A stretch of 64,000 bases of DNA from Micromonospora sp. H61 (GTDB lineage Bacteria > Actinomycetota > Actinomycetes > Mycobacteriales > Micromonosporaceae): NCBI RefSeq assembly GCF_018070325.1, contig NZ_JAGPXY010000013.1, positions 50,915 to 114,914 of the forward strand, in the 5' to 3' direction. The position numbers and the translations under genes were made by a program. Under the pieces are notes generated by a model. That model saw nothing but the letters and a program-made list of their open reading frames with translations. It had not been told where the DNA came from and made no database searches. This document shows positions 33,799-41,325 of the stretch, in pieces; within the stretch, counting starts at the first letter, position 1; every line of letters begins with the position of its first letter.

Positions 33799-34790
33799 CC
33801 GAACCAGCCGTCGCAGATCCGCCGGCAGGGGAGCGTGTCCCGGCCATCGAGGCGGTGGACGTGTCCCGGACGTACCAGCTCGACGGGGTGTCGGTGGAGG
33901 CGCTGCGCGGGGTGTCGCTCACCGTGCAGTCGGGGGACTACGTGGCCCTGGTCGGCCCGTCCGGCTCGGGCAAGTCCACCCTCATGCACCTCCTCGGCGG
34001 GCTGGACCGGCCCACCGGTGGCCGCCTGGTGATCGGCGGGCGGGACGTCAACGCCCTGGCGCCGCCGGAGATGGCGACCCTGCGCAACGAGACGATCGGC
34101 TTCGTCTTCCAGGCGTTCCACCTGCTGCCGCGTACCTCGGCGGTGGAGAACGTGGCGTTGCCCCTGGTCTACCGGGGGGTGTCGGCCCGGCAGCGGCGGG
34201 AGCGGGCGGCGGCGATGCTGGGCCGGGTCGGCCTCGGGCACCGACTGGACCACCGGCCCAACCAGATGTCCGGCGGTGAGCAGCAGCGGGTGGCGATCGC
34301 TCGCGCGCTGGTCACCGAGCCGACGGTGCTGCTGGCCGACGAGCCCACCGGCAACCTGGACAGCGTCACCGGCGCCGCGGTGCTGGAGCTGTTGGAGCAG
34401 TTGAACGCGGAGTCCGGGGTGGCGCTGGTGATGGTCACCCACGACCAGGAGGTGGCGGCCCGCGCCCACCGCCGGATCACCATGCGCGACGGGGTGGTCG
34501 TGGCGGACAGCGCCGACCCGCGCTCTGCTCATGATCGACCGCCGTCCGTTGATCACGGTCGACCTGCGACACTGGTCCCCGCTCCCAGCGCGGAGCCCCG
34601 GTCCGCGTCCGGAAGCGGTCCGGGGCACCCGTCCGGTGGCTCCGGTGGCGCCGCCGGAGCCACCGGGCGCCTTCCGCGCGAGGTCGAGCGGCCCGAGGCC
34701 CACTCACGCGACGCCGCCGGGGGCGATGCCGTTGCGCGCGAGGGCGCTGCGGGCGCGCGCCAAGCCGACCGACCCGGGGGTACGGCGTGA
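33795..34790 (+). CDS. MacB-type ABC exporter ATPase with extended low-complexity tail
   Basis: A 331-residue protein. The first ~240 residues are a standard LolD/MacB ATPase: VGPSGSGKSTLMHLLGG (Walker A), FVFQAFHLLPR (Q-loop), NQMSGGEQQRVAIARAL (signature), VLLADEPTGNLDS (Walker B) and VMVTHDQEVA (H-loop). The remaining ~90 residues are Gly/Ser/Pro/Arg-rich (GSGPGHPSGGSGGAAG) and unlike the family. Their DNA contains a 13-bp inverted repeat (34633-34645 with 34654-34666), which suggests an intergenic palindromic element has become part of the reading frame. It is coupled at both ends by GTGA overlaps. Confidence 0.9.
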   Translation: MTEPAVADPPAGERVPAIEAVDVSRTYQLDGVSVEALRGVSLTVQSGDYVALVGPSGSGKSTLMHLLGGLDRPTGGRLVIGGRDVNALAPPEMATLRNETIGFVFQAFHLLPRTSAVENVALPLVYRGVSARQRRERAAAMLGRVGLGHRLDHRPNQMSGGEQQRVAIARALVTEPTVLLADEPTGNLDSVTGAAVLELLEQLNAESGVALVMVTHDQEVAARAHRRITMRDGVVVADSADPRSAHDRPPSVDHGRPATLVPAPSAEPRSASGSGPGHPSGGSGGAAGATGRLPREVERPEAHSRDAAGGDAVAREGAAGARQADRPGGTA

Positions 34791-35971
34791 GGGTCGCCGA
34801 GGCATGGCGGGTGGCGCTGGACGCCCTGCGGGCCAACCGGCTGCGTAGCGCGCTGACCATGCTCGGGGTGATCATCGGGGTGGCCTCGGTGGTGCTGCTG
34901 GTGGCCATCGGCACCGGCACCAAACAGAAGGTCGAGCAACAGGTCGAGGGCCTCGGCTCCAACCTGCTGCTGGTCGTCCCCGGCCGGATCGAGGTGGGCA
35001 ACGCGCCGGTCGTCTCGCCGCTGACCCTCAAGGACGTGGACGCCGTCACCCGGGTGGTCGGCGACCCCGATCGGGTGGCGGTCACCGTCGCCTCCGGGGC
35101 GACAGCGCGGGCCGGCGCCCGTTCCGACTTCACCACGGTGCAGGGCGTCCTGGAGACGACCCCGGCGGTGTTCACCCGCTCGCTGGCGCGGGGACGGTAC
35201 CTCACCGGCACCGACGTGGACACCAGCCGACGGGTGGCGGTGCTCGGTGACTCGGTCGCCCGTGCGCTCTTCCCCGACCGGGACCCGCTCGGCCAGCAGG
35301 TGGCGCTGGCCGGGGTGCGGTTCCGGGTGATCGGGGTCTTCGCGCCCCTCGGGCAGAGCCTCGGCGTCGACCGGGACGACGAGGTGCACGTGCCGGTGAC
35401 CGCAGCGCAACGACTCTGGGGCACCCAGCGGGTCGACGGCATCGCGGTGAAGGCGCCGGACCGGGAGCGGATCGACGAGCTGGGCGAACGGATCGTCGCC
35501 GAGCTGAACCGCCGTCACCCGGACACCGAGTTCAGCGCCGTCACCCAGCAGCAGATCCTCGGCGTGCTCGGCGACATCCTCGGTGTCCTCACCGGCGTGC
35601 TGGCGGCCATCGCCGGCATTTCGCTGCTCGTCGGCGGAGTCGGCGTCTCCAACATCATGTTGGTCAGCGTCCGGGAGCGGACCCGGGAGATCGGGCTGCG
35701 CAAGGCCGTCGGGGCACGTCCCCGCGACATCGGCGTGCAGTTCCTGCTGGAGGCGGTGCTGCTCACCACGATCGGCGGGCTCACCGGGATGGCGCTGGGC
35801 GTGGGAACCGCCCTGCTGGTCGACGCGCTGTCGCCAATTCCGGCGGCGATCACCTGGTGGTCGTTGGCGCTCGCCTTCGGGGTGTCGGCGGTCGTGGGCA
35901 TCGTCTTCGGTGTGGTTCCCGCGCAGCGCGCCGGCCGTCTCGACCCGGTGGTCGCGCTGCGCACCGAATGA
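34787..35971 (+). CDS. MacB/FtsX-type ABC transporter permease
   Basis: A 394-residue permease with four TMs in the MacB plan: TM1 near residue 20-42 (LTMLGVIIGVASVVLLVAI), a ~210-residue extracellular MacB core domain, then three C-terminal TMs in the FtsX domain with the family loop VRERTREIGLRKAVGARPRD. The start LDALRANRLRSALTMLG is canonical. It acts with the ATPase and MacA-like adaptor in export of a peptide, antibiotic or lipid. Last gene of the operon. Confidence 0.92.
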   Translation: MRVAEAWRVALDALRANRLRSALTMLGVIIGVASVVLLVAIGTGTKQKVEQQVEGLGSNLLLVVPGRIEVGNAPVVSPLTLKDVDAVTRVVGDPDRVAVTVASGATARAGARSDFTTVQGVLETTPAVFTRSLARGRYLTGTDVDTSRRVAVLGDSVARALFPDRDPLGQQVALAGVRFRVIGVFAPLGQSLGVDRDDEVHVPVTAAQRLWGTQRVDGIAVKAPDRERIDELGERIVAELNRRHPDTEFSAVTQQQILGVLGDILGVLTGVLAAIAGISLLVGGVGVSNIMLVSVRERTREIGLRKAVGARPRDIGVQFLLEAVLLTTIGGLTGMALGVGTALLVDALSPIPAAITWWSLALAFGVSAVVGIVFGVVPAQRAGRLDPVVALRTE

Positions 35972-36183
35972 GCAGCGCCGGAACAACCGGACGACCGGCG
36001 CGCACGGGCGGATACCGGGAGCGCGGACCGGGTGAACCGGCCACCGAAACATGATCAGTTGCAGGAAGGGATCGCGCCGGTCACAACCGCCCCGCTACCG
36101 TACTGGTAACACGCGCGTCGCCGGCCCGGCCCGGAGCATCCGTCGGGTTGGCACGCGCCGGGCATGGGATGGGTCGGTGAGCC

Positions 36184-36393
36184 ATGGCCGGGTCACAGTC
36201 CGACGGACGGCTGTCGGAGGTCAAGTTCCTGACCGTCGCGGAGGTGGCGACGGTCATGCGGGTGTCAAAGATGACTGTCTATCGCCTGGTGCACAGCGGT
36301 GAGCTCACCGCCGTCCGGGTCGGCCGGTCATTCCGGGTGCCCGAGCATGCGGTGCACGAATATCTGCGGGGTGCCTTTCAGGAGACCGCCTGA
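36184..36393 (+). CDS. Small HTH DNA-binding protein (excisionase/BldC-like family)
   Basis: A 69-residue MerR-type winged-helix protein: KFLTVAEVATVMRVSKMTVYR (helix-turn-helix), the wing LTAVRVGRSFRVPE and a last helix AVHEYLRG. It corresponds to Rv0500A of M. tuberculosis, which precedes the bS22 gene in the same way. Such single-domain proteins bind DNA cooperatively as BldC does in Streptomyces, but this one is not BldC itself by sequence. ATG 36184 follows GGTGAGCC. The 210-bp upstream gap contains a TACC-GTACT-GGTA inverted repeat near 36098. Confidence 0.85.
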   Translation: MAGSQSDGRLSEVKFLTVAEVATVMRVSKMTVYRLVHSGELTAVRVGRSFRVPEHAVHEYLRGAFQETA

Positions 36394-36442
36394 GCCACCG
36401 CCCCGCCCTCCGATCGCCGGCTGACCGGCATCGGTGGGCGTA

Positions 36443-36482
36443 AGGAGTGAGCTCGCGGGCCCCGCGGTCGCGAACCGGAGGC
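36443..36482 (+). repeat. GAGCGAGCC-family repeat, divergent copy
   Basis: GGAGTGAGCTCGCGGG followed by CCCCGCGGTCGCGAACCGG matches the copies at 37962 and 46156 with several changes. It lies between the HTH gene and the bS22 gene. Confidence 0.5.
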
Positions 36483-36500
36483 GGTCGCGACGGGGGCGCG

Positions 36501-36530
36501 TTGGTCCGGCTGACGCCCTCCGGCTACCCT
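36501..36530 (+). promoter_or_regulatory. Candidate promoter of the bS22 gene
   Basis: TTGGTC and TACCCT with an 18-bp spacer would start a ~125-nt leader before the small ribosomal protein gene. Confidence 0.45.
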
Positions 36531-36663
36531 GGAGCCCGACCGAGACCCCACCGGTGCGCCCCGCCGCCCAGACTGGTCCGGTCCGTTGTCCGCAAGCGGT
36601 CGCCGTCGCCACCTGCGTGGTGTCATCCGGTCCGCCCCGCACGTTGTATCGAAAGGCTGTCGT

Positions 36664-36765
36664 ATGGGCTCGGTGGTCAAGAAGCGCCGTAAGCGCATGG
36701 CTAAGAAGAAGCACCGCAAGCTGCTGCGCAAGACCCGCGTCCAGCGTCGCCGTCTCGGCAAGTGA
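36664..36765 (+). CDS. Small ribosomal protein bS22 (AURKAIP1/COX24-domain protein)
   Basis: Only 33 residues, of which 19 are Lys or Arg. It begins [20 protein letters not shown] and ends QRRRLGK. This is almost the exact sequence of the actinobacterial small-subunit protein (Rv0500B; bS22 in mycobacterial ribosome structures), which sits near the decoding centre. An AAAGG ribosome site lies 7-8 nt upstream. Context matches M. tuberculosis: HTH gene before, epimerase-like gene after. Confidence 0.95.
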   Translation: MGSVVKKRRKRMAKKKHRKLLRKTRVQRRRLGK

Positions 36766-36878
36766 TCGCCGCCGGGCTGTCGGCCCGGCGTTCGGCGTCA
36801 CTTGCCAAACTGTCGACCTCCGGAGGCTCAGGTGATCAGGCCGTGGTCGTCCCGGCTCGGTCCATCCTGCCGGCGTAG

Positions 36879-37964
36879 GTGCGTCAGATGACCCCCGGTG
36901 GCACCTCAGGTGCTCCGGGGGTCGTCGTCGTCACCGGAGTGGGCCGTTACCTGGGCGCCCACGTGGCGGCCCGACTGGCCGCCGACCCGCGCATCGAACG
37001 GGTCATCGGCGTCGACGCACCGGACTCCGGCACCGAGTTCACCGACCTGCTGGACCGGGTCGAACGCATCCGCGTCGACAGCGGTTCCCTCGGTGGCCTC
37101 CTCGCCGACCTGGACGTCGACGCGGTCGTGCACCTCGCGCTCGTCACCTCACCCGACCCGCAGCACGGCGGCCGGTCCGCGATGAAGGACCAGAACGTCA
37201 TCGGCAGCATGCAGATGCTCGCCGCCTGCCAGCGGGCACCCCGACTGCGCAAGCTCGTGGTCCGCTCGTCGACAGCCGCGTACGGGGTGTCGTTCCGGGA
37301 TCCGGCGGTCTTCACCGAGGAAACCGAACCCCGCGAGGTGCCGCGCGGCGGTTTCGGCCGCGACATCCTCGACCTCGAGGGGTACGTGCGCGGCTTCCGC
37401 CGCCGCCGGTCCGACGTCACCGCCACGGTGCTGCGTTTCGCCCCGTTCATCGGTTCGACCGCCGACACCACGTTGACCCGCTACTTCTCGCAGCCGTTCG
37501 TGCCGACCGTCTTCGGCCGTGATCCCCGCCTGCAGTTCCTGCACTTCGACGACGCGTTGGAGGTGCTGCACCGGTCGATCGTGGAGGACCATCCCGGCAC
37601 GTACAACGTCGCCGGCCCCGGGGTGCTGTCGCTGTCCCAGGCGATCCGGCGCGCCGGACGGGTCGCCGTCCCGGTGCTGGAGCCGGGTCTCTCCGGGGCC
37701 GCCGCGCTGGCCCGCACCATGGGCTTCGGCCGCTACGGCCTGGACCAGGTCGACCTCTTCGTGCACGGCCGGGTGGTCGACACCAGCCGGCTCGAGCAGG
37801 AGTACGGCTTCACACCCCGGTCGACCGCCGAGGCGTTCGAGGACTTCATCCGCGCCCATCATGGTGGGGTGGTGGTCACCCGGGATCAGCTGGCCGCCGC
37901 CGAGCAACTCGTCCTGGACGGCATCCGGCAGGTCCGCTCAGCGGTCCGGGAGCGGTCATCGTGA
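36879..37964 (+). CDS. NAD-dependent epimerase/dehydratase-like protein (GalE2/Rv0501-like)
   Basis: A 361-residue extended-SDR protein. The Rossmann start is VVVVTGVGRYLGAHVAARLA, a GxxxxxG variant, with acidic VIGVDAP after beta 2 and the VVHLALVTSPDP strand. The usual YxxxK is not visible; the corresponding region reads SSTAAYGVSFRDP then LEGYVRGFRRR, so catalysis may be altered or lost. The C-terminal half has the YNVAGPGVLSLSQAIRRAG substrate domain. Position matches Rv0501 (galE2). The last codon is the TGA at which a dispersed repeat begins. Confidence 0.82.
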   Translation: MRQMTPGGTSGAPGVVVVTGVGRYLGAHVAARLAADPRIERVIGVDAPDSGTEFTDLLDRVERIRVDSGSLGGLLADLDVDAVVHLALVTSPDPQHGGRSAMKDQNVIGSMQMLAACQRAPRLRKLVVRSSTAAYGVSFRDPAVFTEETEPREVPRGGFGRDILDLEGYVRGFRRRRSDVTATVLRFAPFIGSTADTTLTRYFSQPFVPTVFGRDPRLQFLHFDDALEVLHRSIVEDHPGTYNVAGPGVLSLSQAIRRAGRVAVPVLEPGLSGAAALARTMGFGRYGLDQVDLFVHGRVVDTSRLEQEYGFTPRSTAEAFEDFIRAHHGGVVVTRDQLAAAEQLVLDGIRQVRSAVRERSS

Positions 37965-38014
37965 GCGCGAGGAGCGAGCCGGTCTTGCGAGCCCCGCATC
38001 CGCGAACCGAGGCG
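37962..38014 (+). repeat. Stop-codon-linked GAGCGAGCC repeat, full copy
   Basis: Starting at the epimerase TGA: TGAGCGCGAGGAGCGAGCCG, then TCTTGCGAGCCCCGC and CGCGAACCGAGGCGGC, with hairpin-forming GGTCTTGCG/CGCGAACC arms. It fills the whole spacer and supplies the GAGGCGG ribosome site of the acyltransferase gene. Confidence 0.75.
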
Positions 38015-38019
38015 GCATC

Positions 38020-39123
38020 ATGAGTGGGCCGGAGGAGGGGCGCGACCCGCAGTCGGTCGGGCGTTTCGACGTACCGCAGCAGGTGCCCGCGCCGGACGCG
38101 GAACCGGCGCGGCGCAACGGACATCGACCGGCCGCGCAGGCCGCGCCGACCCCGACCGCACCGCCGGTCTCCAGCGCACCGCCGACCCCGACCCCGACCC
38201 CGACCCCGGCTCGGACGCCGGCCGGCGAGGTCGACGCCGCGTTGCCCGGCGGCACCGAGCCGGTGGTGTCGGACCGGCCCGGGGACCACTGGGACCGCAA
38301 GGTCGCGAACGGGTTGGCGTTCCTGCGCCGGCGGCTCTCCGGTGACTACGAGGTCGACGAGTTCGGTTTCGACGCGGAGTTGACCGACGCGGTCTTCCAC
38401 CCACTGCTGCGGCTGCTCTACCGGGACTGGTTCCGCACCGAGGTCAGTGGGGTGCAGCACGTCCCCGTGGACGGGCCCGCCCTGGTGGTCGGCAACCACT
38501 CCGGGACGGTGGCACTGGACGCCCTGATCCTCTCGGCGGCGCTGCACGACAAGCATCCCGCCCATCGCTACCTGCGGCTGCTCGGCGCCGACCTGGTCTT
38601 CCGGATGCCGGTGGTCTCCGAGTTGGCCCGCAAGACCGGCGGCACTGTGGCCTGTAACCCGGACGCCGAGCGGCTGCTCGGCGGCGGCGATCTGGTCGGT
38701 GTGTTCCCCGAGGGCTTCAAGGGCATCGGCAAGCTCTACGCCGACCGTTACAAACTGCAACGCTTCGGGCGGGGCGGGTTCGTCTCGGCGGCGCTGCGCA
38801 CCGGCACCCCGATCGTGCCCGTCGCCATCGTCGGCGGCGAGGAGATCTACCCGATGCTCGCCGACATCAAGCCCCTGGCGCGGCTGCTGAAGCTGCCCTA
38901 CTTCCCGGTCACGCCGACGTTCCCGCTGCTCGGCCCGCTGGGCATGGTGCCGCTGCCCAGCAAGTGGCTGATCGAGTTCTGCCCGCCGATTCCCACCGCA
39001 CACCTGACCGACTCGGCGGACGACCCGCTGGTGGTCTTCAACCTCGCCGACCAGGTGCGGGAGACCATCCAGCAGACCCTGCACACGCTGCTGGAGCGAC
39101 GGCCCGACCCGTTCGGCCCTTAG
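38020..39123 (+). CDS. Lysophospholipid acyltransferase-family protein (Rv0502-like)
   Basis: A 367-residue protein. The first ~95 residues are disordered and Pro/Thr-rich (TPTPTPTPARTP). The acyltransferase core then has VVGNHSGTVALDALI (His and Asp six residues apart, wider than the classical HX4D), LGADLVFRMPVVSELARKTG, VGVFPEGFKGIGKLY (the PEG motif) and VPVAIVGGEEIYP. It acylates a lysophospholipid or glycerol lipid at the membrane. It follows the epimerase gene within 55 bp, as in M. tuberculosis Rv0501-Rv0502. ATG 38020 has GAGGCGG upstream. Confidence 0.88.
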   Translation: MSGPEEGRDPQSVGRFDVPQQVPAPDAEPARRNGHRPAAQAAPTPTAPPVSSAPPTPTPTPTPARTPAGEVDAALPGGTEPVVSDRPGDHWDRKVANGLAFLRRRLSGDYEVDEFGFDAELTDAVFHPLLRLLYRDWFRTEVSGVQHVPVDGPALVVGNHSGTVALDALILSAALHDKHPAHRYLRLLGADLVFRMPVVSELARKTGGTVACNPDAERLLGGGDLVGVFPEGFKGIGKLYADRYKLQRFGRGGFVSAALRTGTPIVPVAIVGGEEIYPMLADIKPLARLLKLPYFPVTPTFPLLGPLGMVPLPSKWLIEFCPPIPTAHLTDSADDPLVVFNLADQVRETIQQTLHTLLERRPDPFGP

Positions 39124-39170
39124 GGGCCTCAGCCGACCTGACGCTTTGGCACCCGCCCTGGGCGGGCGTC

Positions 39171-40040
39171 TCAGCCGGCGCGGCGGCGGCGCTGTAGGGC
39201 CAGTCCGGCGGTGACCGCGCCCGCGACCAGCCCGGCGGCCGCGGTCGACGGTACGGCGATCTTGACCGCTCGGCGGCCGGTGCGGAAGTCCCGCACCTCC
39301 CAGCCGTGCTGGCGGGCCTGCCGCAGCAGGGCGCCGTCCGGGTTGACGGCCACTGCCCGGCCCACCGCGCAGAGCAGCGGCAGGTCGTTCGCCGAGTCGC
39401 TGTAGGCCGCGCAGCGGGACAGGTCGAGCCCTTCCACGGCGGCGAGCTGGGTGACCGCCTCGGCCTTGGCCGGCCCGTGCATCAGGTCACCCACCAACCG
39501 CCCGGTGTACGCCCCGTCCAGCACCTCGGCCACAGTGCCGATGGCACCGGTCAGGCCGAGCCGGGCGGCGATCACCCGGCCGATCTCGACGGGGGCGGCG
39601 CTGACCAGCCAGACCCGCTGACCGGCGTCCAGGTGACGCTGAGCGAGCTGGTGGGTGCCGGCCCAGATCCGGGGGGCCATCATCTCGTCGAAGATCTCCT
39701 CGGCGAGGTGTTCGACCTCGTTGACCCGCCAGCCCTGGACGAAGGCCAGCGCCGCCTCCTTGGCCACTGACATGTCACCGGCGTGCTCCCGGGCCAGCAG
39801 CCGGAAGCGGAGCTGCTGCCAGGCGAATCGGGCCAGGTCGGCGGTGGTCACGTAGTTTCGGGAGGCGAGACCACGGGCGAACCAGTAGATCGACGCGCCC
39901 TGCATCATCGTGTTGTCCACGTCGAAGAACGCCGCGCCGGTCGGGTCGGGTGCGCTCACCGGGGCCAGGTCGGTCTCCGCCCAGGCTGCGGTGTGCCCCT
40001 CGGCGTCGGTGCTGACCGTCACCTTACGGCTACGCGCCAC
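39171..40040 (-). CDS. HAD-IB hydrolase (SerB1-like)
   Basis: A 289-residue phosphatase. Motif I is FFDVDNTMMQGASIYWFARG, motif II is VWLVSAAPVEIG and motif IV is AAYSDSANDLPLL, with the helical cap between. A C-terminal TM-like segment (AAAGLVAGAVTAGLALQRRRRAG) would tether it to the membrane. HAD-IB proteins of this type are called SerB1-like, yet phosphoserine phosphatase activity is not assured; a lipid or phosphatidate substrate fits its neighbourhood next to the acyltransferase. Position equals Rv0505c. It is convergent with the acyltransferase gene, with a short GC hairpin at about 39152-39166 between. Confidence 0.88.
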   Translation of the reverse strand: MARSRKVTVSTDAEGHTAAWAETDLAPVSAPDPTGAAFFDVDNTMMQGASIYWFARGLASRNYVTTADLARFAWQQLRFRLLAREHAGDMSVAKEAALAFVQGWRVNEVEHLAEEIFDEMMAPRIWAGTHQLAQRHLDAGQRVWLVSAAPVEIGRVIAARLGLTGAIGTVAEVLDGAYTGRLVGDLMHGPAKAEAVTQLAAVEGLDLSRCAAYSDSANDLPLLCAVGRAVAVNPDGALLRQARQHGWEVRDFRTGRRAVKIAVPSTAAAGLVAGAVTAGLALQRRRRAG

Positions 40041-40166
40041 GCGAATCCCTTCCTCACCGGTACGACGGATGCTCCCCCGCGAGGGTATCCGCCGTAGACG
40101 GGCGACCGGCCGGGCACACAGCGAACTGTGGCGCGGCCGGTCGGACGTGCGGTATGGGGACGCGGG

Positions 40167-41036
40167 TCAGCGGGCCCCGGGGCAGGTGCCCGGGTTCGGC
40201 CCGAGGGCGTCGCTGGCGGTCGGTGCCGGCAGGCCGCAGGCGATCGCCGCGCGCAGGTCGTCCGAGCGTTCCCGGATGCCGTCCAGCAACACCAGCGACC
40301 GCTGGGTCCGTTCCCGGTCGACCCGGGTGCTCCCGTCGAGCAGACCGCGTACGGCCCGGCGCTGGCTCGACACGAAGGTGTTGAGAGTGTCCAGGCTGCC
40401 CGGCTCGGCCCGCTGCACAGCGGCCGAGGTCAGCAGGCGGACTCCCTGCCGGCTGTCGGCGTCCATGTCGTCGAGGACCGCGCTGTAGCCGATCCGGTCG
40501 CCGCGCAGCTTGGCGGCTTCGCCGACTCTGGTCCGGGCGAAGTCCAGGAAGAGTTGGCCCCTGCTGATGTCGGAGCTGGCCAGGGCGAGCTGTGCCCGTT
40601 CGGTGGAGCGCTTCATGCCGTACAGCGCGTCACCGGGCACCGCGTTCTCGCTGGCGGCGGAGATCCCGGAGACGGCGATGGCCCCGGCGGCGATGCCGAC
40701 CAGGATCGCGCCCCGGGCTCGGGCCCGCCGTGCGGTGACGGCCGGCAGTAGCCGCCCGCGGGTGTTCGTGGCGGCCGGTTCGCTGACCGCCGCTGGTGTG
40801 CTGCCCAGCCCTTCCCGCTCGGCGGTTGCGAGCAGCATCGCCCGCAGGCCGGTACGGAAGTCCTGGTCCACCTCGACAGCCGGGGGGTCGACGCTGAGCC
40901 GCTGACCCACTGCGACGAGCGGCGCCAGTTGGCCGTCCACCCGGGATCGCACGTGGTGTCGTCGAGCGCCGTTGGCCTCGTCGAGAAGCTGCGCGAAGCG
41001 CTCCGCGCGCCGGCGGGAGAAGAGGGTGTTGTCCAC
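40167..41036 (-). CDS. rsbN: DUF5667 membrane protein, probable anti-sigma factor (RsbN-like)
   Basis: A 289-residue protein with a cytoplasmic N-terminal ~160 residues (RRRAERFAQLLDEANGARRH; VDQDFRTGLRAMLLATAERE), one TM (GAILVGIAAGAIAVSGISAA) and an external DUF5667 domain with NAVPGDALYGMKRSTERAQLA. In Streptomyces the anti-sigma RsbN has this topology and is encoded just after bldN. GTG 41036 has an excellent AGGAGG site 8 nt upstream; a longer frame (to 41324) is rejected. It follows the sigma gene after 289 bp containing a strong hairpin, so its level may be set separately from that of the sigma factor. Confidence 0.75.
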   Translation of the reverse strand: MDNTLFSRRRAERFAQLLDEANGARRHHVRSRVDGQLAPLVAVGQRLSVDPPAVEVDQDFRTGLRAMLLATAEREGLGSTPAAVSEPAATNTRGRLLPAVTARRARARGAILVGIAAGAIAVSGISAASENAVPGDALYGMKRSTERAQLALASSDISRGQLFLDFARTRVGEAAKLRGDRIGYSAVLDDMDADSRQGVRLLTSAAVQRAEPGSLDTLNTFVSSQRRAVRGLLDGSTRVDRERTQRSLVLLDGIRERSDDLRAAIACGLPAPTASDALGPNPGTCPGAR

Positions 41037-41263
41037 CGCAGGCACCTCCTCTCGCTGGTCACGGCCGGTCGGCCGCCGTCGTTGCCAGCGACCGGGCGGC
41101 AGTGTGACACCACGGAGGTGAGGTGCCGCCGGCATGCCGGTCGGACCTCGGTGACCCGGGCCTGCCGGGACATCCACCGGTCGCACCCGGAGAAACGCGG
41201 CGGACGGGGCACGGGTTACGGGCCTGGCGGAGCGGAAATTACAGAAAGTGATGGGCATCACCG

Positions 41264-41317
41264 GGCGGGACCGACTCTGAGCTGTGCGGACGTTGATCGA
41301 CGCCCGTCGGTCCCGCC
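41264..41317 (-). terminator. Hairpin between sigma and anti-sigma genes
   Basis: A perfect 12-bp stem GGCGGGACCGAC with GTCGGTCCCGCC and a 30-nt loop, beginning 9 bp after the sigma-factor stop. On the minus strand no long U-run follows, so it may attenuate rather than fully stop transcription. The rest of 41037-41325 is non-coding and includes the AT-rich TAATTT (41241-41236), a possible -10 for the anti-sigma gene. Confidence 0.6.
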
Positions 41318-41325
41318 GTAACAAA

